DNA from: Cryptomeria japonica
Lineage: Eukaryota; Streptophyta; Pinopsida; Cupressales; Cupressaceae
Assembly: GCF_030272615.1 (NCBI RefSeq)
Contig: NC_081405.1
Span: 569,467,095-569,531,094, forward strand
Length of the DNA: 64,000 nucleotides
Direction: 5' to 3'
The notes below the pieces were generated by a model. That model was not told the DNA's origin, did no database searches, and saw only the letters and a list, made by a program, of their open reading frames with translations. Shown here piece by piece: positions 47,775 through 60,212 of this stretch (position 1 is its first letter; each line of letters starts with the position of its first letter). A program made the translations under genes and the position numbers.

Positions 47775-48463
47775 ATGGCTTTGACGGTGTTGAATGAGGA
47801 TGTTGGGCTGATGGAGATTTCGTTACAGCCAGAACGTCGTCAGTTGGATTGCCTTAAGTTTCATTGGAATGAGAGCATTGATCGAGATTAGTATACATTG
47901 AATCATTCAGGGACTCATACACAGTTCTCGGAAGAATGGCGGATCACTTAGGCATCGTATACAAATGCAACAAGATCGTCAGGTTGGAGGAAACGCCTAA
48001 AGAATAGGTGGAGTGCCTGTTCAAAAAGGCCAATGAGCAGGAGAAAGTAACAGTGGTACACATCCTGGGTCCCGACTATTAGACTGGGAGACATGTTCAC
48101 GATGGTCGTCTGATGGAGGATCTATTTCAGCCAATTATTCAGGTTCTGGGTCACCCCATTTTAGCCAATGACATCTTGCACAGGATAGTAGATGAAGACA
48201 TATATCTTGAAGTTATGAGAGCATTGGACGGAATAGTCTCTAGCCCAGCAGATGGTTGTATGCTGGGGTATTTTGGTTTGTAGGTAGTAGGGAAGAAGAA
48301 GAAGATGCAGAAGGCCTGGTCCATGTTCAAGGCAAACATTGTTAAGGAGAATAGCATGGAAAGTTTTGAAGTTTTCCTATAGGAAAATGTTGATCTATTT
48401 CCTGATCGAGTAGGGGATAGGTTAGTGGCTATGGGCAATGGGATTAAGTATTTGTATAATTGA
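47775..48463 (+). pseudogene. Unidentified coding relic embedded in the telomere-like array
   Basis: ATG 47775 opens MALTVLNEDVGLMEISLQPE, on to LDCLKFHWNESIDRD. After a frameshift in about 47890-47950 a second frame runs for more than 500 nt (MADHLGIVYKCNKIVRLEE, LFQPIIQVLGHPILANDILH, DLFPDRVGDRLVAMGNGIKY) and ends at TGA 48461. All five internal stops are TAG (47889, 48005, 48080, 48281, 48380). The sequence is GC-richer than the array around it. I do not recognise the protein; a retroelement structural protein or a captured gene fragment are both possible. Confidence 0.5.
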
Positions 48464-50815
48464 TCCATGTGGGATGTAGCCAAAGAAGTTCATCTCCTTA
48501 TCCCTTTGTAAGGTTTTTTTGAAGGAAATATAATGGGTACTGCCCCCTAGGCAGAACTTGCTTAAAAGAAAAACAAAACCTAATCTTATCATAATTGAAG
48601 CTTAACTGTAAACTTAACCATAACCCTAAAATTAAACCCTACCTACAACTTGAACCCTAAACTAACCAAAATTGTGTCCTAATCCTAAATTGAACCCTAA
48701 CCCTACTTGAACCCTAAAACTAAATCTGACTTGATTAAACCCTATTCCTAACCCTCACTAATTCTAATTGAACCCTTATCCTTACACCAAGAATTATACT
48801 ACAATACTAACCCTAATTGTAGCGTAAACTTAACCCTAAACCTAATCTTACCAGATTAGTTCAAAATTGACCATAACCTAACCCTAAACATAACTATAAC
48901 GCTAGAATTAAACATTTCCAACATTTGAAACCCTAAAATAAATCCTAATCTTAATTAAATTCTAACCCAAACCTTAAGTCTAATTAAATTTTAATTCTCA
49001 CTTAACCCTAATCATAATATAATTGAATCATCAGCCTAATTATAACCCTAATTGAAATCTAATACTAATCCCAACTATACTAATCCTAACCCTAATTATA
49101 ATTAAACCCTTTCCATAATCAAATCCTAATCGTAATTGAATCGTAACTTTAATTAACTATAACCTTTTAAACCTTAACCCTAATATCTCTAATTGAATTA
49201 CAACCTTAATCTAAACATGTGCATAACTCTAACCATAGAATTAAAACCTACATAAAACTTAAACCTTCATCTAACACTAATTGAATCCCAACCCTAATAT
49301 GAACCCTAACCTTAAATAAACCCCAATCCTAATTAAATTCTACCCCAAACCCTAACCCTAATTGAATTTCAGTCCTAATTCTAACCCTAATTGAACTCTA
49401 ATACTAGCTCTAACTATAATTAAAAACTTACCATAATCCAAGTTATAACCTTGACAATATTGCTAGTTTAGACCTAATTGAAACCTAAGCCTAATTTAAA
49501 ATTTATGCTAACAAAACCCTAATTAAACCATTACCATACCTTAAAATCAAGCCTTATTATATAATCCTAACCTTGGCACCAAGCTTTATTCTCAAACCCT
49601 AACCCTTTTTTAATCCTAACACTAAAACTAACCCTAATTAAACCCGAAATAAATTGCAATACTAACTTTATTCCTTATTGAACCATAGCCCTAAACCTAA
49701 CACTAATTCTAATTCAATCCCAACCCTTACCCCAACATTATCCTATATTAGTAACCATAATTTTAGCATATCCTTTACCCTAAACCTAATCTTATCATAT
49801 TGAAACCTACCATAACCTAATCCTAAACTTAATTCTAACCTTGGAATTAAACCCTAAATAAAACTTGAACCCTATCTCTAAAATTAACCCTAAGCCTAAT
49901 TTAGTTGTAATCATAATTAAACAGTATTGTTAAACTTAACCCAAAGCCCAATTGAACTCCAAACCTAATTGAACTCTAATCTTACTCTAATCCTAACCCT
50001 AATCTAGCACAAATCCTAATATTAATTGAACATTAATATAATTTAACTCTAACCTTGATGCCATTTAATTACAACAGTAATTATAATCCTAATTGAACTA
50101 TAGCCATAACTATAATTTAACCCTTATGATAACCTAAACCTAAAATTAACCCTTCTCATTATAAACCCTACCTTGAATCTATACCCTAATCCTCTACTAA
50201 CCTTAACCCTAAACCAAACCTAACATTGACCCTATCCCTAATCTAAACTTAATTGAACCTCAACAATAATTAAATCTTTATGCTAATGTAACCCATAACC
50301 CTAATTATTATACAACCCCAACCTGACACCTTAACCCTAATACTAACGCTAACCCTAACTCTAATGAAGATGTAAATCCAAACCCTATCAATAACCATAA
50401 TTATAACCCTAAACCTAACTATAATCCAGACCCTAAAACTAAACCTATCTCTATACATGATTTAAACCTTAAACCTAACCATACTCCTAGGTCTTAACCC
50501 TATCCATAATCTTAACAATAAGCCTAACCATGGTGTAAATCCTAACCATAACCGTAACCCTAAACCTAATCCTAACTATGATGTAAACACTAACATTAAT
50601 CCTAACACTAGTCCTTAACCCTAACTCTAATCATGATGTAAACCATAACCCTAACTATAATCCTAACCTTGACCCTAACCCTAACCCGAACCATGATGTA
50701 AACCAAAACTTTTACCATACTCCTAACTATAATTCTAAACCATTACCCTAATCCTAATCCTAATCCGAACCCTAACCTAACCTAATCATAACCTTAAACC
50801 CTAACCCTAAAAATA

Positions 50816-50931
50816 GGGAATATTTGGCTATACAACCCTTAGGATGTAGAAAACATCTATTACAATGCATTAATGATATATGAAGGGTATTGATATCTTG
50901 GTGCATCCTAAGGGTTGGATAGCCATTTCCC
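50816..50931. mobile_element. 116-bp foldback MITE in the telomere-like array
   Basis: It starts GGGAATATTTGGCTATACAA and ends with the near-inverse (...GGATAGCCATTTCCC). The outer arms share CAACCCTTAGGATG. The octamer TAAAAATA flanks both sides (50808-50815, 50932-50939), as for a hAT-type non-autonomous element. Confidence 0.75.
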
Positions 50932-51374
50932 TAAAAATAACCCTACAACAAATCCTATCGATAATCCTAACCATGATGTAAACCCTAATCCTAACCATGA
51001 TGTAAACCCTAGTCCCAACCATGATGTGTATGTTAACCGTACACATAACCATAATTTTAACCCTAAATCTAACTATAACCTAAACCTTAAACCCTAACCC
51101 AAGCAATAATCCTAACCCTAACTTTAATCTTAAGCCCTAACCCTAACGATAATCCTAATCTTAACCCTAACCGTGATGCAAATCCTAACTCTAACCCTAA
51201 CAATGATATAAACACTAACATTAGTTCTAAAACTAACCTTTAACCCTAACCCTAACCATGATGTAAACCCTAACCCTATCCATATGTAATCCTAACCATA
51301 ACTATAACCCTAGACCTAACTGTAACCTAACCCTAACTCCAACCCCAACCATGATGTAAACCATAAACCTAACC

Positions 51375-52366
51375 GGGTGAACTCACAAAGCTGGTTCCCA
51401 CTTTTTGGTACATCCTGATTTTTGCTGAAATCATACATTTTTTGGAAAATATAATTATTTAAGCTTTAAGAGGTCCCATTTGAAGTAATTAATTGAAGAG
51501 AGTTAGATCAAAGGCTCTTAGATCAAAATTTCTTGGATAGAACCTCTCTACTTCTAAATCATACTTGCAATGAAATCTCCTTTGCATCTATCAAATGCTG
51601 ATAAAAAACCAATTTTACATTAGCTTTTGAGGGGTCAAACAAATTCATTTAGAAGTTTTTTTTTTTTGAGGATTTAGTCCTTATTATAAGCTTTCCAAAT
51701 AGTATAATTTTTAATATATTTAAGTTTATTAATATATTTTTATTTTATTTTTTATGAATGTAGGTTTTTCACCGAACATGAACTTCTTTGTTCAATGCAT
51801 TGGGAAAAATAGCAAACTAATTCAAAAAAATTCTGAAAAATATCTATGCCCTAGGTATTGATGTCTTCTTTCTAACAAAAAAAAAACAACTTAATTTTGA
51901 TATATATAGAGCAAGTTATGTGTTCAAACGTACACCTATATCTAAATTATAATTAGTCGGACTTCAAAACTTAATAAAATAAAAAATATTCAACATATCA
52001 CTATCAAACCAATTGCATGCCCTGGGTATTGATGTTACAAACCAAAATTTAAAAGAGATAAGTTTTTATCATTTATAGAAAAAAATTTATACGTTTCGGG
52101 ATCCACATCACTCTTAAAAAATGTTGTTTCCTGTAAAAAACTACTTTTGAGGGAGATGGAAAAATCAATAAAATTTTATTCAAAAAAATTTGAAAAAATA
52201 TATTTAGAATCTACAAAAAGGATGTTACAAATCACTAGTTTACATCATCTTCAAATTTTTAACGATTTAAAAGTTATAGGTGTCGGAAAGTGAAAGTTTT
52301 TTGCAAAATGTTCATCTAAGTGTCAAAGTTGGTCAAAAAGTGGGAACCAGTATTGTGAGTTCACCC
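51375..52366. mobile_element. 992-bp TIR element of unknown superfamily in the telomere-like array
   Basis: Both ends read GGGTGAACTCACAA inwards and continue CTGGTTCCCACTTTTTG after a two-base difference: 33 bp with 31 matching. The inside is unique AT-rich DNA without a transposase. AACC flanks both sides (51371-51374, 52367-52370), but that word is common in this array, so the target duplication is uncertain. Confidence 0.85.
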
Positions 52367-52370
52367 AACC

Positions 52371-52660
52371 ATGAATCTAAACCCTAACTCTAACCTAACC
52401 CTAGACCCTAACCCTAACAATAATCGTTATTCCTAACCCTAAAAACTAATCCTCACCATAACCCTAACCCTATCCTTAATCTTAAACCTTGACCCTAGCC
52501 ATAATCGTCACCCTAACCCTAAGAATGATGTAAATCATAATCCTAAGCCTAATCCTAACCCTAACCATGATATTAATCATGACCATTACCCTAACCCTAA
52601 CCCTAGCTATGATGTAAAGCCTAACCTTGGTCATTATCCTAACTATGACCCTATGTCGAG
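52371..52660. repeat. Degenerate CCCTAA telomere-like array (right block)
   Basis: It continues the main block beyond the TIR element, including CCATGATATTAA and CTATGATGTAAA higher-order variants, and fades out near 52660. Confidence 0.85.
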
Positions 52661-53992
52661 TGTAGAACCCTACCTTCATAGTGATGAACATATTAGTAGC
52701 ATAAAGATCATACAAATCAAGAAACAAATACAATGGGTCAGTAAGTGACTCTGGTTGAAGAAACACGACCAAACACTTGCAAATTAAGAACAATTACAAT
52801 AGGACAACGTGCATTACAGTAAAGAAATATGACATAACACTTTGCATAAATTCATATTGCAGTTATTCTAAAGTGCATTTGCCTGAAGTTGTACCATGAC
52901 TGAAACATTGTTCTTGAACAAATTTGCTTCTTTTTTTTTTCATATGATGAAAAGTGGAATCAACATGAATCTCATAACTTCCTAAGGTTTCCCACAATGA
53001 TGTTTCTATGCATGATATTACAAAATACAAAGCTTTGGGTATCTATCAAACTCAATACCCTAGACCTCCAGTTTCCTAGCTACAAAATTAGTATACTAAG
53101 GTAAATGATACTACTCCATGAAACCATTAAAACGAGGCTATGATTCCTATTATGTAATATCTTATTTCTAAAATAGACCGCATCAAATGAAGATAGTGAA
53201 AAAGATTAGTTGTATCTATTTGATTTGTAGTAGTTGTGGTTTGATTTACTATCTGTTGTATCTATATGACTATAAATAAGTGCAATTTGTTGAGAACTAA
53301 TCACAAACACATTAGTAGCTAATGGTTGTGTTGGTTGGTTATGATTAGTTGTAAAAATTTGATACGTCAAATATTTTAACAAGCAATAATGACAGTTTGT
53401 TTTTTATATTAAAAGAAGCAAAACATGAGTGCTATGCCAAAATACAATAGCCTAGAGGGGGTACAAAAAACCAAAAGACTAATAGCAACACATTAACAAC
53501 ACATTAATTGCAAACTACTAGGATCAAAACATAACCCACTTCATTGATAGTGAGTTTCGTCAGCCGCTTCATCCTCATAACCCACTTCATCGATAGTGAG
53601 TTTAGCCCTTTTGGCCATGCATTTCACCTTCTTGTTGGGTGAGAGATTCTTCCGCTTTCTTTCCAGCATATCAAACTCCGTGGCTTTATGTGTAGGAGTT
53701 TCTAGACAGTTTTGGGCAGACTAGAGTTTTGGCTTCTTGATACATTTTTTTGACTAGATCCCAAGATGACAGTTTGTTAAAAATTGATCATGAACACTTA
53801 TTTCAATTAATTGTATAGCCACAAACCCTATATTTTAATTGTTAAAAGAAAACAATCAATAACAATAATACTATCTTGTTATACTAATAAACAAACCAAA
53901 TAGCAAGATTTCCAAAAGATTGCACTATTATTGATAAGGTCCATGATGTAGTGGAAAACAATTTTTAATTATACTTTTTATTTGATAGGGAC
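52661..53992. other. Interval between the array and unit B, with one possible small relic
   Basis: Mostly AT-rich non-coding DNA. At 53541-53669 on the minus strand a short frame reads MLERKRKNLSPNKKVKCMAK then KRAKLTIDEVGYEDE, basic then acidic like a nuclear-protein tail. A CCCACTTCAT(T/C)GATAGTGAGTT word is repeated at 53536 and 53581. Support for a gene is weak. Confidence 0.35.
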
Positions 53993-54826
53993 ATGCACAA
54001 TGAATATTCCCTATGGGTAACTTGATTCAAAAGGAGTGGGCAACACGTAGGGCCACGTCTAAGGCTAGAAAATGTAGATTATGAGCCAATGTTAGGGAGA
54101 AAGACTCGTTAAGCTATGGTAGTGATGGAAGATCATAGAGTTGATAAATATGTCGACTATTTTTAAAAATTGGGCCTCTTTCCTTATGACATGTGATGAT
54201 TCGGCAGATTTGCTCTTTGTTTTTTCTTTGTTCTCGTGAAGAGAAGTGGAATGACAGACATATTACGTAAGTTTCCTCCATTCAAATGTAAGCCATGAAA
54301 TTGTTAGCTTTATCACACGGGTTATTTTCGTGTCAAACCAACCGTTTAAATCATTTCTCGTTCAAGCAAAGTGAGGAACGAAGAGCGTGCTTTATAACTT
54401 TTTTTTTTCATGTGCTAAGGGGTTGAGTATAATTCGGATCCTTCTCACTTACCTAGAGCCTAAATATAGTATCCCTCTTACTTACCTAGAGTCTAAACAT
54501 GGTAAGCTTGTTGTCTAAATATAGTAAGCTTGTTTGTTCAAGTTTGATTTTTTAAAAAATCAAAGCCAAGAATAATATAAGGAAGATAAGAAATAACATA
54601 TGTCAAGGTAAGAAAGATATTACATTACAATAGTTCGATAAGTCTTAAATTTAATGTTGAATAGTTTTTCTTGGTTGTTGTTTTTTATTGTACTTTTTCA
54701 TTCACTTCCTTTTTCCCTTTTTCTAGGTCAATCTTTCATCTTCCAATGGTTGATGAGTGGAGTTTTCTCAAAAAATGAAAGTACCATCCCACTTCCCTTC
54801 TAATTCCCATATCCTCTCCCCTTACA

Positions 54827-54931
54827 ATGGCTGCTCTTGAAAACTCAATCTCTCTTCTACAAGCCCTCTCTTCTTCTTCTTCTTCCCTTCCCTCACCCAA
54901 TCCCATCCAAAACTCCCTCTCGCCACATTAG
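54827..54931 (+). CDS. Possible 34-codon frame, Ser-rich N-terminus-like, probably a gene relic
   Basis: ATG 54827 gives MAALENSISLLQALSSSSSS then LPSPNPIQNSLSPH and TAG. It is Ser/Leu-rich with no acidic run, like the start of a chloroplast transit peptide. The unit A copy is broken after four codons (near 4923). With no downstream coding sequence this is at best a first-exon fragment. Confidence 0.22.
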   Translation: MAALENSISLLQALSSSSSSLPSPNPIQNSLSPH

Positions 54932-57900
54932 ATTGGATAATAATGAAGACTCTAACTTGGCATTAGTTCTTTTTAATTGCTACATTACTTTCACTTTAGA
55001 TTAAATTTGAACACCATATTGACCATGAATTACACTATCGTGTGAAGATTATCTCTCTTAGCAAGAAAATATAGTGTGAATTGTACTTTGGTTAATAGGC
55101 AGTGTGATGTCACCTCCCTTGAGGAATTTAAGCTAAGCAATGCATTTGTAGAGTGTGGCTTACAATTTATTTAGAAGGAATCCATTTTATTTAAGCTTCT
55201 TACTAACTTAACACACAATTTCTAATTGAAAAACTTTACTTCTTGTTATATATGGTCAATGATATTTATCCATAGACATAATCTAGTCTGTTGTACTAGA
55301 TATGCCTCTAATGGTTCCAAGAATTATACACCTCTTTGTGAATGGATGAACTTAAATCTCCTTTTAGATGATAATGATTCTATGTGGAGTTCTTCAATCA
55401 TGTAGAACACCATAAAGATTACAAGTGACTTAGTTAATTCAAATGGTCTCGTGAAGAGTGTTTCTCCTTGTATGTTTGTCATTATTTTTGTCAGATGGAA
55501 AAACCTTTTTATCGTAATTTTGTTATGTACCAACAAGAGTGGTTTACTTGGTAAAATTACAAATCTACTATGGACATCAAGATTGATAGACTAGATCATT
55601 TTCATATTTATCATAGCGCACACCTCTATACCCTAGGGCCTGGTACAATAGATTGATTATTCTGATTGACTCTCTTAGATCATTGTCACATGCCTACCCC
55701 ACTCCCATTCATAGATTCGATTTCCCTTCCCATTATATCACTTATAATTTTAATATTCCTCAACTTTAAGACCCTATTTATACATTTATTTTTTGTTGCA
55801 ATTTGGAAATGCATGCCTAAAATTTAATCTAGGCAGATTCATCGATTGAATAATGGCATAATATATCATTTCAATGCACCACATTTCTTTGGTTCTTTGG
55901 TAAAACATTGTCTTGGCAAGATAGGCATAGTTCAAAAGATAACTCTTTAACATGAACACTTGAAAAACAGTGAAGAATTGCTATCCTCTGATACCTAGAA
56001 AATGCACATCTAAATGGTTATATATTATATTTAAACTAAATGTCTAGAAGAAATGACACTCCAAAAGGCTAGGCATTGAATTCAGTAGATCAAAGAATAA
56101 ACCTATAGTTTTGCATTCTTCTTTTGATCTTAATAAAAAGGACAAAGAAATAATTTCTTCAATTTGGATGAACAAGGAGGCCTACATATGTCTATTAATG
56201 ACTTACAAAAAAGTTATTTCATGACCAATATCATAAATTTATTAAACATGATGTAGTATGTAATGATTAATTAATTTTTTTAAGGACACTATTAAAGATT
56301 AGGTTCCTAACATATTTTATAAATATTACACTCATCACCTTGATCTATATAGTACCCTGACAGAGATATAAAATATAATTTTGTACATAAATAATAAATA
56401 ACCTAGGAGTGGAGTGAAGTGTATGGAATCTATTAAAATTATGTTCATTGAGTGCAACATGGTTCCCTTGGTCTATTCAATAGTTCATTGTGCTCACCAA
56501 GTTTAAACTTAAAAAAATAAATTAAGACATGTGATTGCTAGTCAGAACTAATTATTATGTTGAATGCTCCCTACACAATCATTGTCATATGCTTCTTTAC
56601 CATATCAAAACTATGAGGCAAAATAGAACTGTAATAAATAATATCCATTAGAGGAATATTTACATCTTTATGTTTAATTTGGATCTTTCTTAAGAAACAA
56701 ATAAATTGACACAATACATTGCTTAAGATTCTCTCTTGGTTAAACTACTTTTGATAAAGCACATAACTAGGTATATCAAATAAGCCTTCATTCTAAAAAT
56801 TATACAATGCTTGTGTTTTAGAGCTAAAATACTCTCATAAAACAAAAATATTTGTTGATGTTAATTACTACATTAAAATTAATGGAAACCTCACTACCTC
56901 CTTCCAACTATAACATTCTATTAGACAATGCTACCCTCATTGTCATATGTTCTTAAAACCTAATCTAGTTTCAAAAAAATTTCTGTAAATATATCCTTAT
57001 TTATATAAACTCACATTTTTTTAATCGCAATTTTCTCTTCTTTCATAACTTCGATCCCTAATTATGATCCTTAATTAAGTAACTAAACTGTTATAAATTG
57101 TGATCCTTAATTATGATCCCAACTTCACACTCTCCTTATCACTTCATTTAGTGTCCATTGCCCTAGATTATTTTAGGACCATTTATAGCCTTGACTTCAA
57201 TGCCAACTCAAAGAGATGTGTCCAATTCTATTTTAAAATTTCAACATTTTGTTTTGCACTTTATTCATTGTGAAAAACTAAAATTAGGACAAGATCTAAT
57301 ATCACAAGTCTATATTCTCACATCCCCCTTTCAGAGTACCCATTTTGGTATTACTAGGCTGCCCAACTCCTTAGTCTTGCCAAAATATTTTAAAATTCAA
57401 ATATTTTGTGTCGGTCTTAACATTGTATAATTTTATCTTGAATTTGTATTTGATTATTGTGTTTCATATTTTTATCAAAAATAAGCCTTGTGAGTCATAT
57501 ATAAGCCAACATATTTTATCATATAAACTAATGATTGAAATGACAACAAAGCTAGATATGAAATTGATCACTCAACTCTACAAATCTAAAACATTATCTA
57601 AAATTTCAACTTTTCAACATTATTGCAAGATGATTTAATCGTCAATGGATGTTGGATGATGATAAGGATTAATGATTGTTGATTAACTTGTATCTCTCCT
57701 CAATGATTTGGTATGAATTTATATTGTCCTCACATTTCTAATTTTTAATCTTCAAATCTAGAATTTTTTATTATATTTGTTGTCCTTTATGAATTTATGC
57801 ACTCTTTAGTTGGTTTATACACCACTTTTGCTTAATTCATATTGGGATCCACCCTAATACACTTGAATAGGGTTGCATTTTATGTATTATGCATACCAAT

Positions 57901-58513
57901 AGTTGCTGCAATATTTTAAATAAGGTTTAGAGTGGAAACTTTATTTCAACATCTATTTGACTATTCATAGAGGTAAGAATACCACAACAGTGGGTTGACT
58001 ATGGTAAGATCCTATATAGCCACAATCATTTTTACTCCCTTTTTTCTTGTGTAGGTAGAGATCCAAAACTTTATGATAGTACCAAGGTACACGAATATGG
58101 TATTTATAAAGATAGAGATTGATATCATTGCAAATTTAGGAGAAAAAATCCTAGATAGGGGCAACTTATGTCTTAGACTCACCTATTTCATTTATATTTT
58201 TAGGAGACAAGAGTTTTGAGTTTTCTTTTTATAGATTTTGACATTTTCTTTAACCTATGAAACTCTAGGATAGGGACACCCAACACTTTAGTCTAACACA
58301 AAACCCTCATTTTTCAGCTATATGTGTCTATATTTTTGGTACTATATGTTGCCTCCTCTGTGTTTTTAATTTAATTTTATTAGTTTTTATTGTCATTCAT
58401 GCATTCTTATAGGCCTAATTAGACAAAATATCAATTAATCAATCTTTCTTCATTGCAACAAAAGGATAAAATCCTAGTTAATGATATTGAGTTTCTGCAA
58501 TCCATTGTAAATA

Positions 58514-58688
58514 TTGTAATTGTTTCTAGATTAGATTGTGTTATTAATTTTTTTCATCAACATTCTGGATCCCCCAAAATAATCCATATCCTTGGGGCTC
58601 TCTATTATCATAATAATGATGATTAAAAGTGTGATTCAAAATGTTGGTAAAAAATCACTAACATAATCTAATCTAGAAACAATTATAA
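58514..58688. mobile_element. Foldback MITE-like element, 175 bp, unit B copy
   Basis: Counterpart of 43391-43565, with arms of about 50 bp and TA on both outer flanks. Present in both units, so it predates the duplication. Confidence 0.7.
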
Positions 58689-59081
58689 TATAACCTAAGT
58701 TGTTTTTCTATCTTTGATTATAGTTAGCTAAACTGAACACCTTTGGTCTATTCATGATCTAATGTTTTATAGAAGAGAGGTTGGTTCTAGTTAAATTACT
58801 AACTAGTTTAGTCCATCTCATTTCATTCTAAAAGATAAATAAATTTGCATGCAATGTTTATATCTTCTATGGCATTTTTATTAATTTATTAATTGATTGA
58901 ATTCTTTATTATTTCATTATATTACATCATTTAAAAAATTGGTTAAAAATAAGTATTTCTTTTTAAGATTAGAATACGAAAACTTTGAAACATAATTCTT
59001 CTATCCCTTAATAAACATTTCCATCTTGTCCACATTTTCTTCTACTTCTTTCTCTAATACAGTCTTCAATCAACACATATA

Positions 59082-60155
59082 TATTGGTATTATGGATGAT
59101 TTCATCATGTGTTCCATTGGTTTTGTCATTGATGTCCACACTTTTCTTATTGGAGGTCTACATTTTTTATTTGGCACTCTGGTTATATTGGTTTATTGTT
59201 GAACTGACACATTTTGGTCCTATGCACAGTCACCGGTATATGATACACCAACAGGTTATATGGTTCACCGGCAGTGATGATGACTTGTTATTATTTGGAC
59301 ATCATTTGGTTATGTCGAAGACATAGATTGGATGTTGGTTTTGGTGTTTTGGTTATTTGACTAATCGGGTTCACATATTTTCCTTTACGGATAGATAAGT
59401 CTAGGTTATGGTCCAATACAAGATATCATGTTCCAGATCAACACGGCACATTTTGGAATTGGTTTATTGATTGATTATTGTGTAAATGTATTGAGGCTAA
59501 CATATTGTATCACATCAAGACTTATTTATAATTGATTTAAAATGTAATATCTTTAGTGATCCAACCTTATAATGAGGTCTTAGGTTTTGCATAAATAATT
59601 GTACGATCTTATTGAAAATCATTGTAGAGCGAAAATAAGTATATCCTTTTGCGAATCACGTAGATATTATCTGAAGGTTGAAGGAAAGGTTATGAAGGTG
59701 TTTGGCACTCATGGTCAAAGCTTAAAATAGTACTAAATCCAACATTGCCGATTCTATATTAAAGCAGTACATTATTATTGGATTTAACCATCCAATTGTA
59801 GTCAGTGTGACTCCTATTTTGTGATTGAGTAGTGAGCTCTAGGTGGTTGGCCTTTCTAAATGTGCAGACCCCATTATTGTATTCAGTTACTATCCGTAGT
59901 AGTATCATTTGATTGTGGGTAAGGTTTCCCACCATGGTTTTTCCCCTTACAGGGTTTCCACATCAAAATCTTTGTGTCATGTATTGTGGATGTTGGTTCT
60001 CTTTCTGTTTCATACATTAAGCTATACTGGTATTAATAAAACTGCTAATCGGTTTTACCGGCACTAAGTTTTAAATTGGAATAATTTGTTTTGGGTTATA
60101 ATTTATTGACCACTAATTCAATCCCCCTCTCATTTGTCATTCCTGGTTCCTAACA
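59082..60155 (+). repeat. Copia-3B 5' LTR, about 1,074 bp
   Basis: It aligns with 43962-45032. The first bases read TATTGG against TGTTGG in unit A, and it ends TTCCTAACA. The flank to its left also matches unit A, so the element was already in place when the segment duplicated. Confidence 0.8.
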
Positions 60156-60156
60156 A

Positions 60157-60170
60157 TTGGTATCAAAGCC
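60157..60170 (+). other. Copia-3B primer-binding site
   Basis: TTGGTATCAAAGCC, identical to the unit A copy. Confidence 0.85.
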
Positions 60171-60212
60171 TAGTCCTCTTTTTGCAGAAGCCTAATAGCT
60201 TGAGGAGATCCT

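Larger units (their letters stand above)
47571..51370. repeat. Degenerate CCCTAA telomere-like array (main block, coding relic excluded)
   Basis: From 48565 almost every 6-8 bases give CCTAA, CCCTAA or AACCCTAA variants, with runs of two to four clean CCCTAA units (for example near 50675 and 51120). A flanking piece lies at 47571-47636. From about 50520 the word CCATGATGTAAA or a variant punctuates the array many times, a higher-order unit. The period is nearer 6 than the plant telomere 7-mer. Frames in it are repeat artefacts. Confidence 0.9.
53993..59081. repeat. Duplicated segment unit B, uninterrupted (matches unit A parts 1-3)
   Basis: It is collinear with 4085-6170, 14131-14999 and 41800-43961 in one piece. 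It preserves the empty target sites of hAT-1 (53993-54000), the Ty3/gypsy element (about 56066) and Copia-2 (56923-56927). Those insertions therefore struck unit A after the duplication, or were never in unit B. Confidence 0.92.

Noticed and set aside
50270-51097. Frames such as a repeated HDVNPNPN peptide in the telomere-like array
   Set aside because: They are translations of the CCCTAA and CCATGATGTAAA repeats and not genes.
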